From contig NZ_CP123967.1 of NCBI RefSeq assembly GCF_029917005.1, positions 1,054,001-1,118,000 on the forward strand: a DNA stretch of 64,000 nt, given 5' to 3'. The first letter of the stretch is position 1, and each line of letters starts with the position of its first letter. The position numbers were made by a program, and so were the translations under genes. The notes beneath the pieces were generated by a model. That model did no database searches, was not told the origin of the DNA, and saw only the letters and a program-made list of their open reading frames with translations. Below, one piece after another: positions 1-11,489 of the stretch. This DNA is from Tessaracoccus lacteus (GTDB taxonomy: Bacteria; Actinomycetota; Actinomycetes; Propionibacteriales; Propionibacteriaceae).

Positions 1-4
1 CAGG

Positions 5-33
5 TTGACCCTCGTGGCATGCCTGGGTATCCT
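5..33 (+). promoter_or_regulatory. Candidate rpsA promoter
   Basis: A TTGACC hexamer at 5-10 and a TATCCT hexamer at 28-33 are separated by 17 bases, a good match to a housekeeping sigma-70-type promoter. Transcription would start near position 40, leaving a leader of almost 90 bases before rpsA. I see no known riboswitch fold in that leader. A GGAG ribosome binding site lies at 114-117. Confidence 0.5.
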
Positions 34-126
34 AGGGGGGCACTCTGGCCTGCATTGCCTCGGACGGAGCAGGGAGTGCTGTAAAGGGCCAGAACGCGAG
101 ACTTTTCTCATTCGGAGCCCTACTAC

Positions 127-1563
127 ATGACCTCCTCTACTGAGGCCTCGACTGTCGCAGTCGACGACATTGGCACTCCCGAGGCTTTCCTGGCCGCGGT
201 CGACGCCACCATCAAGTACTTCAACGACGGGGACATCGTGTCCGGCACCGTCGTCAAGGTCGATCGGGACGAGGTCCTGCTCGACATCGGTTACAAGACC
301 GAAGGCGTCATCCCCTCGAAGGAGCTGTCGATCAAGCACGACGTCGACCCGTTCGACGTCGTCAAGGTTGGCGACGAGATCGAGGCGCTCGTCCAGCAGA
401 AGGAGGACAAGGAAGGTCGCCTGATCCTGTCCAAGAAGCGTGCTCAGTACGAGCGCGCCTGGGGCACGATCGAAAAGATCAAGGAAGAGGACGGCGTCGT
501 CACCGGCTCCGTCATCGAGGTTGTCAAGGGTGGTCTCATCGTTGACATCGGTCTTCGTGGCTTCCTGCCCGCCTCGCTCGTCGAGATGCGTCGCGTCCGT
601 GACCTCCAGCCCTACGTGGGCATGGAGCTCGAGGCCAAGATCATCGAGCTCGACAAGAACCGCAACAACGTGGTCCTGTCGCGTCGTGCGTGGCTCGAGC
701 AGACCCAGTCCGAGGTCCGCCACACCTTCCTCACCCAGCTGCAGAAGGGCCAGATCCGCAAGGGTGTCGTGTCCTCGATCGTCAACTTCGGCGCCTTCGT
801 CGACCTTGGCGGCGTCGACGGCCTCGTGCACGTCTCGGAGCTGTCCTGGAAGCACATCGACCACCCGAACGAGGTTGTCGAGGTCGGCATGCCCGTCACG
901 GTTGAGGTCCTCGAGGTGGACATGGACCGCGAGCGCGTGTCCCTGTCGCTGAAGGCGACCCAGGAGGATCCGTGGCAGACCTTCGCGCGTCTGCACCAGA
1001 TCGGCCAGATCGTGCCCGGCAAGGTCACCAAGCTCGTCCCGTTCGGCGCGTTCGTCCGCGTCGGCGAGGGCATCGAGGGCCTGGTCCACGTGTCCGAGCT
1101 CGCCGAGCGTCACGTCGAGATCCCCGAGCAGGTCGTCTCCGTCGGTGACGAGCGCATGGTCAAGGTCATCGACATCGACCTCGAGCGTCGCCGCGTCTCC
1201 CTGTCGCTCAAGCAGGCCAACGAGGGCGTCGACGTCCAGTCCGACGACTTCGACCCGCTGCTGTACGGCATGCAGGCGTCCTACGACGACCAGGGCAACT
1301 ACATCTACCCCGAGGGCTTCGATCCGGAGACCAACGAGTGGAAGGAAGGCTACGACGAGCAGCGCGCAGCCTGGGAGGCCCAGTACGCCGAGGCCCACGC
1401 CCTGTGGGAGCAGCACAAGCGTCAGGTCGAGACCGCCGAGGTCGCCGAGCGCGATGCGGCCGTCGAGGCCGGCACCGGCTACACCACTGAGACCTCCACT
1501 GAGGGCTCGCTGGCTTCGGACGAGTCGCTGCAGGCTCTCCGCGAGAAGCTCGCCGGCAACTGA
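127..1563 (+). CDS. rpsA: 30S ribosomal protein S1
   Basis: S1 binds the 5' regions of mRNAs on the 30S subunit and helps initiation. The 478-residue protein has four S1/OB RNA-binding domains, at roughly 35-104, 122-187, 208-276 and 293-362; GVVSSIVNFGAFVDLGGVDG and GKVTKLVPFGAFVRVGEGIE open the last two. Enterobacterial S1 has six such domains, so this is the shorter Gram-positive form. The acidic, aromatic-rich tail (about 378-440) is typical of actinobacterial homologues. The ATG is preceded by GGAG with a 9-base gap. rpsA followed by coaE and then the uvr genes is a conserved order in this phylum, although here a repeat tract separates rpsA from coaE. Confidence 0.97.
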   Translation: MTSSTEASTVAVDDIGTPEAFLAAVDATIKYFNDGDIVSGTVVKVDRDEVLLDIGYKTEGVIPSKELSIKHDVDPFDVVKVGDEIEALVQQKEDKEGRLILSKKRAQYERAWGTIEKIKEEDGVVTGSVIEVVKGGLIVDIGLRGFLPASLVEMRRVRDLQPYVGMELEAKIIELDKNRNNVVLSRRAWLEQTQSEVRHTFLTQLQKGQIRKGVVSSIVNFGAFVDLGGVDGLVHVSELSWKHIDHPNEVVEVGMPVTVEVLEVDMDRERVSLSLKATQEDPWQTFARLHQIGQIVPGKVTKLVPFGAFVRVGEGIEGLVHVSELAERHVEIPEQVVSVGDERMVKVIDIDLERRRVSLSLKQANEGVDVQSDDFDPLLYGMQASYDDQGNYIYPEGFDPETNEWKEGYDEQRAAWEAQYAEAHALWEQHKRQVETAEVAERDAAVEAGTGYTTETSTEGSLASDESLQALREKLAGN

Positions 1564-1580
1564 GTTCCTGACTCACCAGC

Positions 1581-1620
1581 GCTGAGGCGCCGATCCCCGC
1601 AGGGGGATCGGCGCCTCAGC
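1581..1620 (+). terminator. rpsA terminator hairpin
   Basis: A perfect 18-bp inverted repeat (arms 1581-1598 and 1603-1620, four-base loop) begins 17 bases after the rpsA stop. It is GC-rich and has no long T tract, as is common for terminators in high-GC Gram-positives. Confidence 0.8.
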
Positions 1621-1851
1621 TGTCTCAGGGGCCCTCTCTTCCCTGAATCCGCCCCTGTTTCCCTGAGCCTGTCGAAGGCCACCCCGTCCGCCCCTTTCCG
1701 CACAACAATGCGTATTCGGGGGCCGCTGCAGCATGGAAACAGCAACCCCGCAATACGCATCGTTGTGCTCCGGATCGCAGTGGCCCTGACCCGCAGGGCT
1801 CCCTGAGCCCGCCCCGGTTCCCTGAGCTTGTCGAAGGGCCCTGAGCCCACC
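1621..1851. repeat. Mixed intergenic repeat half-units
   Basis: This tract holds several short, non-tandem copies of the genome's intergenic repeat, variants of CCCTGAGCyTGTCGAAGG; the fullest is around 1816-1840. They flank a separate hairpin element at 1700-1768. No gene is supported here: the open frames across it have the same arbitrary composition in several phases. Confidence 0.75.
1700..1768. repeat. Hairpin element, copy 1
   Basis: An outer inverted repeat of 17 bp (1700-1716 with 1752-1768, one mismatch) encloses a second, inner stem formed by GGGG..GCTG and CAGC..CCCC. The arm GCACAACAATGCGTATT is unrelated to the surrounding repeats. A similar two-level hairpin occurs at 61138-61214, which suggests a small dispersed element family. 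Confidence 0.6.
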
Positions 1852-3165
1852 TCGGTTCCCTGAGCTCGTCGAAGGGCGCCGAGCGCAGCGAGGCGAAGAC
1901 CCACCGCCCCACGCAGTGCTTTCCGGCATGGCCAGCGTTGACGAGACGCAGGACTGGAGCCGGGACCCTTCGCTGCGCTCAGGGCGCTTCGACAGGCTCA
2001 GCGACCCGACCGGTTCCCTGAGCTCGTCGAAGGGCGCCGAGCGGAGCGAGGCGAAGACCCGCCGCCCCACGCAGTGCTTTCCGGCATGGCCAGCGTTGAC
2101 GAGACGCAGGACTGGAGCCGGGACCCTTCGCTGCGCTCAGGGCGCTTCGACAGGCCTGTGCTGAGCCCGGTCGAAGTGCTCAGCGACCCGACCGGTTCCC
2201 TGAGCCCGTCGAAGGGCGCCGAGCGGAGCGAGGCGAAGACCCACCGCCCCACGCAGTGCTTTCCGGCATGGCCAGCGTTGACGAGACGCAGGACTGGAGC
2301 CGGGACCCTTCGCTGCGCTCAAGGCGCCTCGACAGGCCTGTGCTGAGCCCGGTCGAAGTGCTCAGCGACCCGACCGGTTCCCTGAGCTCGTCGAAGGGCG
2401 CCGAGCGCAGCGAGGCGAAGACCCACCGCCCCACGCAGTGCTTTCCGGCATGGCCAGCGTTGACGAGACGCAGGACTGGAGCCGGGACCCTTCGCTGCGC
2501 TCAGGGCGCTTCGACAGGCTCAGCGACCCGACCGGGTCCCTGAGCTCGTCGAAGGGCACCGAGCGGAGCGAGGCGAAGCACCCACCGCCCCACGCAGTGC
2601 TTTCCGGCATGGCCAGCGTTGACGAGACGCAGGACTGGAGCCGGGACCCTTCGCTGCGCTCAGGGCGCTTCGACAGGCTCAGCGACCCGACCGGTTCCCT
2701 GAGCTCGTCGAAGGGCGCCGAGCGGAGCGAGGCGAAGACCCGCCGCCCCACGCAGTGCTTTCCGGCATGGCCAGCGTTGACGAGACGCAGGACTGGAGCC
2801 GGGACCCTTCGCTGCGCTCAGGGCGCTTCGACAGGCTCAGCGACCCGACCGGTTCCCTGAGCTCGTCGAAGGGCGCCGAGCGGAGCGAGGCGAAGACCCG
2901 CCGCCCCACGCAGTGCTTTCCGGCATGGCCAGCGTTGACGAGACGCAGGACTGGAGCCGGGACCCTTCGCTGCGCTCAGGGCGCTTCGACAGGCTCAGCG
3001 ACCCGACCGGTTCCCTGAGCTCGTCGAAGGGCGCCGAGCGGAGCGAGGCGAAGACCCACCGCCCCACGCAGTGCTTTCCGGCATGGCCAGCGTTGACGAG
3101 ACGCAGGACCGGAGCCGGGACCCTTCGCTGCGCTCAGGGCGCTTCGACAGGCTCAGCGAGCCGTC
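1852..3165. repeat. Tandem array of eight 158/182-bp units
   Basis: Eight direct copies of one unit are visible, most spaced 158 bp apart; two are 182 bp because of an extra 24-bp piece that contains CTGTGCTGAGCCCGGTCG. Each unit holds a conserved single-copy middle (TTTCCGGCATGGCCAGCGTT and following bases) flanked by two arms that are imperfect inverted copies of each other: the CTGAGCTCGTCGAAGGGCG type and the CGCTTCGACAGGCTCAGCG type. Units start near 1852, 2010, 2192, 2374, 2532, 2691, 2849 and 3007. Because unit lengths are not all multiples of three and frames stay open on both strands, I do not treat them as coding. Confidence 0.9.
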
Positions 3166-3312
3166 GACCCCCTGCCGAGGGTGGAGATCGTCGTGCACAT
3201 CACCACGGACAAGGACGGAAACCTCGACCCGGTCGCATCGGTGGAGCGCGCCGACACGCTGACCACCACACTGCTCGGCGAGTTGCTCGGCGACGGGTAC
3301 TGCAGCCGAATC
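3166..3312 (+). pseudogene. Remnant of a DUF222/HNH-type protein
   Basis: Between two repeat tracts lies about 49 codons of protein-like sequence, translating from GTG 3181 as VEIVVHITTDKDGNLDPVAS and then VERADTLTTTLLGELLGDG. From memory this resembles the region of DUF222 proteins just before the HNH nuclease, where a VVH.....G...PVA.VER pattern followed by a LL.ELLGDG pattern is common. There is no start, no HNH motif and no stop of its own; repeat sequence begins directly after it. Most likely the repeats have eaten away a former gene. The family assignment needs a profile search. Confidence 0.45.
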
Positions 3313-3490
3313 CCTTCGCTTCGCTCGGGCACCTCGACGGTCCTGTGCTGAGCTGGTGAAGGGCTCGGCGAACCGGGATGGGCACCTCGACAGGTGTGCT
3401 GAGCAGGTCGAAGGGCTCGGCGAACCGGGATGGGTACCTCGACAGGTGTGCTGAGCAGGTCGAAGGGCTCGGCGAACCGGGATGGGCACC
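3313..3490. repeat. 52-bp direct repeats
   Basis: Two nearly identical 52-bp copies start at 3381 and 3433, with a diverged third copy before them near 3329. Each carries CACCTCGACAGGTGTGCTGA and a GGTCGAAGGGCTCGGCGAACC-type arm, so they are a shorter relative of the larger repeat family. They end about 30 bases before coaE. Confidence 0.8.
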
Positions 3491-3520
3491 TCACGACCGA
3501 GCACGGCTAGGCTGACCCGC

Positions 3521-4117
3521 ATGCCACGCATCGCGCTGACCGGGGGGATCGCCTCCGGAAAGTCCACCGTCGCCGAGCTGTTCCGCGAGCTGGGGGCCGT
3601 GATCATCGACTCGGACGTGCTGGCCCGCGAGGTCGTCGAGCCGGGGACAGAGGGACTGGCCCTGGTCGCGGAGCGCTTCGGGCCGATGGTCCTGCGACCT
3701 GACGGGGCGCTCGACCGTGGCCGGCTGGGGGACTTGATCTTCGCCGACGAGGACGCCAGGGCAGACCTCAACGCGATCATCCACCCGCGCGTGCGGGTGG
3801 CCTCCGAGGAACGCGAGACCGCCGCCCCCGACGGGTCCGTCGTGCTGCACGTCATCCCGCTCCTGGTGGAGGCCGGCCTGGCGGCCGGGTTCCGGCACGT
3901 CGTGGTCGTGGACCTGCCGGAGGACGACCAGCTGGAGCGCCTGATAGAGCGCAACGGGCTCACCCGGGAGCAGGCGCTCGCACGGCTCGCGGCCCAGGCC
4001 TCCCGTGACGAGCGGCTCGCGGTGGCCTCGTGGGTGATCGACAACTCCGGCTCGCTGGAGGAGACGGCCGGCCAGGTCGTCGACCTCTGGAACGGGCCGA
4101 TCGCCTCGCTGCCCTGA
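3521..4117 (+). CDS. coaE: Dephospho-CoA kinase
   Basis: CoaE phosphorylates the 3'-hydroxyl of dephospho-CoA, the last step of coenzyme A synthesis in the cytoplasm. The 198-residue protein begins MPRIALTGGIASGKST with the P-loop at residues 8-16, followed by the family's acidic motif IIDSDVLAREVV and a lid-region arginine cluster. The upstream in-frame start at 3482 would add 13 residues that come from repeat DNA, so 3521 is preferred; this leaves the P-loop close to the N-terminus, as usual. Some actinobacterial CoaE proteins carry a C-terminal UPF0157 domain; this one does not. It follows rpsA, as in mycobacteria. Confidence 0.95.
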   Translation: MPRIALTGGIASGKSTVAELFRELGAVIIDSDVLAREVVEPGTEGLALVAERFGPMVLRPDGALDRGRLGDLIFADEDARADLNAIIHPRVRVASEERETAAPDGSVVLHVIPLLVEAGLAAGFRHVVVVDLPEDDQLERLIERNGLTREQALARLAAQASRDERLAVASWVIDNSGSLEETAGQVVDLWNGPIASLP

Positions 4118-4119
4118 GG

Positions 4120-4230
4120 TCAGCCGGCGGCGCGGATGAGCCGCGCCACACCGGATGCGACGTCCGGCCGGAGCCCGGGGAAGATCCCGAAGAACACCAC
4201 GGCCCCGACGCCGAGCAGGAAGACGACTGC
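4120..4230 (-). pseudogene. Internal fragment of a Dcu-type transporter
   Basis: Read on the minus strand, 36 codons between in-frame stops give AVVFLLGVGAVVFFGIFPGL followed by RPDVASG. This hydrophobic helix resembles a middle segment of anaerobic C4-dicarboxylate transporters (E. coli DcuA has a WLFLLGVVGVV stretch there). It lies head-to-head with the C-terminal Dcu fragment on the other strand, so the old gene seems to have been broken and partly inverted. The fragment is short, so the match alone is weak; proximity to the clearer piece supports it. Confidence 0.4.
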
Positions 4231-4263
4231 CTAGGCGCGCCCCGCGGGAGGTGAAGGTGAGCG

Positions 4264-4560
4264 GTGTTCCTCGTGGCGGCCCTGACCACGAGCCAGTCGA
4301 CAGCCACGCGCACGATCGTGCCGATCGGGCTGGCCGCGGGCATGCCCGCCGGCCTTGTCACGGGGTTGTGGGTCGGCGGCCTCGGCGGCATCTACACGCT
4401 GCCGGCCAACGGCCCGCAGATCGCGGCCGCGAACTTCGACCTCACCGGCACCACCAAACTCGGGACGAAGCTGGTGGATCACAGCTTCTTCGTCCCGATG
4501 CTCATCCTCAGCGTCACCACCACCGCGGCGGGCGCCCTCATCGGCGTGCTGCTCTTCTGA
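4264..4560 (+). pseudogene. C-terminal fragment of DcuA/DcuB-family transporter
   Basis: The 98 residues match the end of the anaerobic C4-dicarboxylate (fumarate/succinate) antiporter family: an LTTSQSTATRTIVPIGLA segment, then a D.TGTTK.G motif and HSFFVP, each with a counterpart near the C-terminus of E. coli DcuA. Full-length members are about 430-460 residues, so three quarters are missing. A GTG start and the purine-rich GGGAGGTGAAGG upstream could allow translation, and an in-frame TGA stands directly before it. I interpret it as the remnant of a deleted gene rather than a small functional transporter. Confidence 0.7.
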
Positions 4561-4562
4561 GC

Positions 4563-6623
4563 TCAGCGGGTGGCCTCCACCATGCCGCGGAGCTCCTTCT
4601 TGAGGTCGGAGATCTCGTCGCGGTGACGAGCGGCCACCTCGAACTGCAGCTCGGCGGCCGCCCGGTGCATCTGAGCCGTGAGGTCCTCGATCAGCTGGGC
4701 CAGCTCGGACTGGGCCATCGACGACGCGTCGAGGCCGCGGCCCGGCTTCTTCGAGCCTGATGTGGTCGCGAGCAGCTCGTCGGTGTCGGCGTCCTCGCGG
4801 GCCAGCATCTCAGTGACGGCCGCGATGCGCTTGCGCAGCGGTTGCGGGTCGATGCCGTGCTCGGTGTTGTAGGCGATCTGGATCTCGCGGCGGCGGTTCG
4901 TCTCCTCGATGGCAGCCTCCATCGACGGCGTGATCTTGTCGGCGTACATGTGGACCTGGCCCGCGACGTTACGGGCGGCGCGGCCGATCGTCTGGATGAG
5001 TGACCGTTCGGAGCGCAGAAAGCCCTCCTTGTCCGCGTCGAGGATGGCCACCAGGGACACCTCGGGAAGGTCGAGTCCCTCGCGCAGCAGGTTGATGCCC
5101 ACCAGCACGTCGTACTCGCCGAGCCGCAGCTCGCGCAGCAGCTCGATGCGCCGGATGGTGTCGATGTCCGAGTGCAGGTAGCGGGTGCGGATGCCGTGGT
5201 CCATCAGGTAGTCCGTCAGGTCCTCGGCCATCTTCTTGGTCAGGGTGGTCACCAGCACGCGCTCGTTGCGCTCCACGCGGAGCGTGACCTCCGCCATCAG
5301 GTCGTCGATCTGGCCGCGCGTCGGCTTCAGCACGACCTCGGGGTCGACCAGGCCGGTGGGGCGGATGATCTGTTCGACGAAGCCGCGGCTGCGCTCCATC
5401 TCGTACGGGCCGGGCGTGGCGGAGAGGTAGACCGTCTGCCCGATGCGCTCGACGAACTCGTCGAACTTCAGCGGCCGGTTGTCGATGGCGCTCGGCAGCC
5501 GGAAGCCGTGCTCCACCAGCGTCCGCTTGCGCGATGCGTCGCCCTCGTACATGCCGCCGATCTGGGGGATGGTGACGTGCGACTCGTCGACGACCAGCAC
5601 GAAGTCCTCGGGGAAGTAGTCGAGGAGACACGACGGCGCGGAGCCGGCCGTCCGACCGTCGATGTGGCGCGAGTAGTTCTCGATGCCCGAGCAGGTGCCG
5701 ATCTGCCGCATCATCTCGATGTCGTAGCTCGTGCGCATCCGCAGGCGCTGGGCCTCCAGCAGCTTGCCCTGCTCCTCGAACTCGGCGAGCCGCTCGGCCA
5801 GCTCCTTCTCGATGCCGCCGATGGCCCGGTCCATCCGCTCGGCGCCCGCGGAGTAGTGCGTCGCAGGGAAGACGTAGGCCTCGGACTCCTCGAGGATCAC
5901 GTTGCCCGTCAGGGGATGGATGGTGGTGATGCGCTCGACCTCGTCGCCGAACATCTCCACACGCAGGGCGTTCTCCTCGTACATCGGGTAGATCTCGAGC
6001 GTGTCGCCCTTCACCTTGAACGTGCCGCGACCGCCGCCGATGTCGTTGCGGGCGTACTGGATGTCGACCAGATGCCGCAGGAGGGCGTCCCGGTCGTACT
6101 CCTCGCCGACGCGCAGTGTCACGCGCTGCTGCAGGTACTCCTCGGGGGTGCCCAGTCCGTAGATGGCCGACACCGTGGCGACCACGATCACATCGCGCCG
6201 CGTCAGCAGCGAGCTGGTGGCCGCGTGCCGCATCCGCTCCACCTCCTCGTTCAACGAGGAGTCCTTCTCGATGTAGGTGTCCGTCTGCGGGAGGTAGGCC
6301 TCGGGCTGGTAGTAGTCGTAGTACGACACGAAGTACTCGACGGCGTTGCTGGGCATCAGGTCCCGCAACTCGTTCGCGAACTGGGCCGCCAGGGTCTTGT
6401 TCGGTTGCATCACTAGCATCGGGCGCTGCAGGCGCTCCGCGAGCCAGGCGACCGTCGCCGTCTTGCCGGTGCCCGTCGCCCCCAGAAGCACGACGTCCTT
6501 CTCTCCGGCCTCGATGCGCTCTTCCAACTCGTCGATGGCCTTCGGCTGGTCCCCGGACGGCGAGAACTCGGAGATGACTTCCAGCGGCGCCACCTGGCGC
6601 TGCAGTTCCTCGATCGGTCGCAT
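4563..6623 (-). CDS. uvrB: UvrABC system protein B (excinuclease helicase subunit)
   Basis: UvrB receives damaged DNA from UvrA, opens it with a beta-hairpin and recruits UvrC for dual incision. The 686-residue protein has a Walker A GATGTGKT at 48-55, the aromatic beta-hairpin region [17 protein letters not shown] near 100-116, the Walker B-type DESH box, the helicase motif TIGRAARN and a C-terminal UVR (UvrC-binding) coiled coil [12 protein letters not shown]-like stretch ([19 protein letters not shown]). Length and motif order are complete. It is convergent with the Dcu remnant, and its 5' end faces the small membrane protein gene in the same direction. Regulation by LexA is known elsewhere, but I did not find a convincing SOS box. 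Confidence 0.97.
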   Translation of the reverse strand: MRPIEELQRQVAPLEVISEFSPSGDQPKAIDELEERIEAGEKDVVLLGATGTGKTATVAWLAERLQRPMLVMQPNKTLAAQFANELRDLMPSNAVEYFVSYYDYYQPEAYLPQTDTYIEKDSSLNEEVERMRHAATSSLLTRRDVIVVATVSAIYGLGTPEEYLQQRVTLRVGEEYDRDALLRHLVDIQYARNDIGGGRGTFKVKGDTLEIYPMYEENALRVEMFGDEVERITTIHPLTGNVILEESEAYVFPATHYSAGAERMDRAIGGIEKELAERLAEFEEQGKLLEAQRLRMRTSYDIEMMRQIGTCSGIENYSRHIDGRTAGSAPSCLLDYFPEDFVLVVDESHVTIPQIGGMYEGDASRKRTLVEHGFRLPSAIDNRPLKFDEFVERIGQTVYLSATPGPYEMERSRGFVEQIIRPTGLVDPEVVLKPTRGQIDDLMAEVTLRVERNERVLVTTLTKKMAEDLTDYLMDHGIRTRYLHSDIDTIRRIELLRELRLGEYDVLVGINLLREGLDLPEVSLVAILDADKEGFLRSERSLIQTIGRAARNVAGQVHMYADKITPSMEAAIEETNRRREIQIAYNTEHGIDPQPLRKRIAAVTEMLAREDADTDELLATTSGSKKPGRGLDASSMAQSELAQLIEDLTAQMHRAAAELQFEVAARHRDEISDLKKELRGMVEATR

Positions 6624-6674
6624 GCCACCAACCTAGTCCGCCGCACCGACAGATTCGCTGAGGGGCGAAGCCCG

Positions 6675-7184
6675 TCAGGTCACCAGGCGGATGCAGTACG
6701 TGCGGGCGGGGGATGTCAGGTTCCACGGCTCGGCAGGGGACACGCACGACCCGTTGCTGTTGTTCACCACGGAGTCGACGACGAAGTCGGCCGCCGCGCA
6801 GTCGGTCGTCACCGCGTAGAGGGAGAGCGAGTCGTCGACGATCGTGTAGCACGCCCCCTCCGTGAACTGCGGGACGAGGCATGCGGTCTTGTCCGTCGTC
6901 GTGGTGTCCCCACGCGTGGACTGCAGCTCGTAGGAGATCCCCTCGACGCAGTCGGCGGACCCGTCGTGCACCTCCGCGACCAGGTAGGAGTACGTCGAGC
7001 CGTCGTCGCAGTCGACGACCTCGTGGTCGAGTTCATCCTCACCCGTGATGGTGATGCACTCGCCCACGGAGGGAACGGCGGCTGGGGCAAGGCGCTGGTA
7101 GACGAAGAACCCCGCCGCGAGCAGCACCGCCACTGCCACCACGATGGCTGCGATGCTGACCCTCGAGAGCCTGGGCTGCGTCAT
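6675..7184 (-). CDS. Membrane-anchored secreted protein, LppU-like
   Basis: The 169 residues begin with a short basic tail and one hydrophobic segment (about 9-29), then an extracellular domain with two similar halves. Each half starts with a G.C-type motif (VGECITI at about 40 and GACYTIV at about 120) and carries paired cysteines suited to disulfides. This two-repeat pattern recalls the mycobacterial LppU family and other small actinobacterial envelope proteins of unknown role. There is no lipobox cysteine directly after the hydrophobic stretch, so it is probably a single-pass membrane protein rather than a lipoprotein. Function unknown. It shares direction with uvrB, 51 bases downstream. 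Confidence 0.7.
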   Translation of the reverse strand: MTQPRLSRVSIAAIVVAVAVLLAAGFFVYQRLAPAAVPSVGECITITGEDELDHEVVDCDDGSTYSYLVAEVHDGSADCVEGISYELQSTRGDTTTTDKTACLVPQFTEGACYTIVDDSLSLYAVTTDCAAADFVVDSVVNNSNGSCVSPAEPWNLTSPARTYCIRLVT

Positions 7185-7210
7185 GTCGCGACGCTAGCAG
7201 CCCTCCCGGA

Positions 7211-7894
7211 TCAGGCCCGGTAGATGCGGGGGGACTCGGTGCCGCGGGCCAGCCAGGCGAGCAGGTCGCCCGCCGGCCCGTGCATCTCGATGCCGTCGCC
7301 GATGCGGCCGACCACGCCCGTGTAGCCCTCGTCTGCGACGACCTTCAGGGGCGGGTAGTCCCCGCTGCGGCCGATGCGATCGACCTGGAAACGCAGCAGC
7401 TCGACGGCGATGGATGCGGGCAGGTCGCGGGGCTCGAAGTGGGGGGCGAGATCCATGTGGTGCAGGACCACCTCGCTCAGGCGTGCCAGCGGCAGCCGCC
7501 GGAGGGGAAGCCGGTAGCCGGCGCGCAGCTCGACGGGCCGGGCGTCGAACTCCAGCTCGGGCAGCTCCACCTGCAGCGTGCTCGCGCTGGTGTCGAGGCG
7601 GATCTGCAGGTCGAGTCCGCTGGCGAGCGCGCCTAGCTCGATCGACCGGCGCTTCGCGGCATCGGATTCGTACAGCCGCTGCTCGATGCCCTGCCGGAGG
7701 CCCTCGATCACCCGGATCATGGCCATGGCGCCGTCGGCCAGATGAGCCGCCACGTGGCTGCGGGTCCATCCGCTCAGCGCCGTCGGGCGGGCCCAGTCCT
7801 CGTCGGTGAAGCCGATGGTGGACCCCAGCAGGAGCGAGGTCTGCTCGCGGACCGAGTCGACCACCTGGGCGAACGTGGCACGATCGGTGGACAT
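7211..7894 (-). CDS. Maleylpyruvate isomerase-like (DinB-fold) family protein
   Basis: The 227-residue protein starts [20 protein letters not shown]. The [18 protein letters not shown] motif near residue 45 is the metal-binding helix of the mycothiol-dependent maleylpyruvate isomerase N-terminal domain, with a later histidine pair in [12 protein letters not shown]. Members use mycothiol, the actinobacterial thiol, but most genomes have several paralogues whose substrates are unknown, so no specific reaction is claimed. An in-frame start 56 codons upstream would overlap uvrA by 143 bases and adds unrelated residues, so the ATG at 7894 is chosen. It diverges from uvrA across only 25 bases. Confidence 0.8.
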   Translation of the reverse strand: MSTDRATFAQVVDSVREQTSLLLGSTIGFTDEDWARPTALSGWTRSHVAAHLADGAMAMIRVIEGLRQGIEQRLYESDAAKRRSIELGALASGLDLQIRLDTSASTLQVELPELEFDARPVELRAGYRLPLRRLPLARLSEVVLHHMDLAPHFEPRDLPASIAVELLRFQVDRIGRSGDYPPLKVVADEGYTGVVGRIGDGIEMHGPAGDLLAWLARGTESPRIYRA

Positions 7895-7919
7895 GTGCCA
7901 AACGTAGCAAAGACGTACG

Positions 7920-10766
<2,847 letters not shown>

Positions 10767-10779
10767 CCGGGGGAGGGAC

Positions 10780-11427
10780 TCAGCTTGGGATCATCGGGCG
10801 CATCGACTCGGGGCAGATGCGCCGGGCGGCGACCTTTCCGCCCCAGAAGAGGCCGACGCCGATGAGCAGGAACGGGAGCGCCTGCAGCACGATCCCGAGG
10901 TAGCCGTGTTGCAGCATGTGCACCGAGTCGGCCGCGTAGGCGACCATGCCGTCGTTGCCGCCCTCGCAGGTCACCTGGTAGCGCCCGGTCGTCGCGTCGA
11001 ACCGCCAGGTGCTGAGCGGTGGGTCGCCGTCCAGCGTCCAACCCTCGAGGTCGACAGGCAGGCCGGTGTCGGCGCTGACGACGCTGCACGCGGGCAGGTC
11101 CCCGCCCTCGGTCTGGGCCAGCGCGTAGCTGCCGTCGGTGGCGATCGAGATGGAGCCGTCGGCCCCCGGGACGTGCCGGGTGGCCAGGTACTCGTTGGCG
11201 ATCGTGGTGAACGAGCTTGCCACCAGCGCGACGCCCATCGCGATCAGGCCGACCGCCAGCACCGTCGTGGCGACCCTGACCAGGAAGGCGATGCGGCGGC
11301 GCTTCGCGAACCGCGCGAACGCCTCCCGGTAGCGCCGCTGTACCGCCTCGCGCTCCACCGCGTCGTCGAAGTGGAAGTCGACGGTGTGTGCGCCGGCCGC
11401 GGGGGTCTGGTCGTCGAGGATACCCAT
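10780..11427 (-). CDS. Hypothetical two-helix membrane protein
   Basis: The 215-residue product has a basic cytoplasmic N-terminus ([15 protein letters not shown]), a transmembrane helix at about 48-70, an extracytoplasmic domain of roughly 110 residues with two cysteines (PACSVV and QVTCEGG) able to form a disulfide, and a second helix at about 178-198. I do not recognise the family. It is convergent with uvrA (13 bases) and divergent from uvrC (62 bases), so it is a single-gene unit caught between two DNA repair genes; that position alone says nothing about its role. Confidence 0.7.
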   Translation of the reverse strand: MGILDDQTPAAGAHTVDFHFDDAVEREAVQRRYREAFARFAKRRRIAFLVRVATTVLAVGLIAMGVALVASSFTTIANEYLATRHVPGADGSISIATDGSYALAQTEGGDLPACSVVSADTGLPVDLEGWTLDGDPPLSTWRFDATTGRYQVTCEGGNDGMVAYAADSVHMLQHGYLGIVLQALPFLLIGVGLFWGGKVAARRICPESMRPMIPS

Positions 11428-11489
11428 GGCCGGATTCTACGCCCGGGAGGGGACGGGGCGCCGCCGGGCCGCGGCCTACTATGGGCGCC

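Noticed and set aside
34-126. Possible riboswitch or S1 autoregulatory structure in the rpsA leader
   Set aside because: The leader is under 90 bases, and I see no conserved aptamer pattern or strong stem in it.
1852-3165. Long open frames on both strands through the tandem array, each with a repeated peptide
   Set aside because: They follow from repeat units with few stop codons; several frames are open at once, the 182-bp units shift the phase, and no start or ribosome binding site is consistent.
4264-4560. Small intact membrane protein gene with its own ribosome binding site
   Set aside because: The sequence matches only the C-terminal quarter of Dcu transporters and is next to an inverted Dcu piece, so a remnant is more likely.
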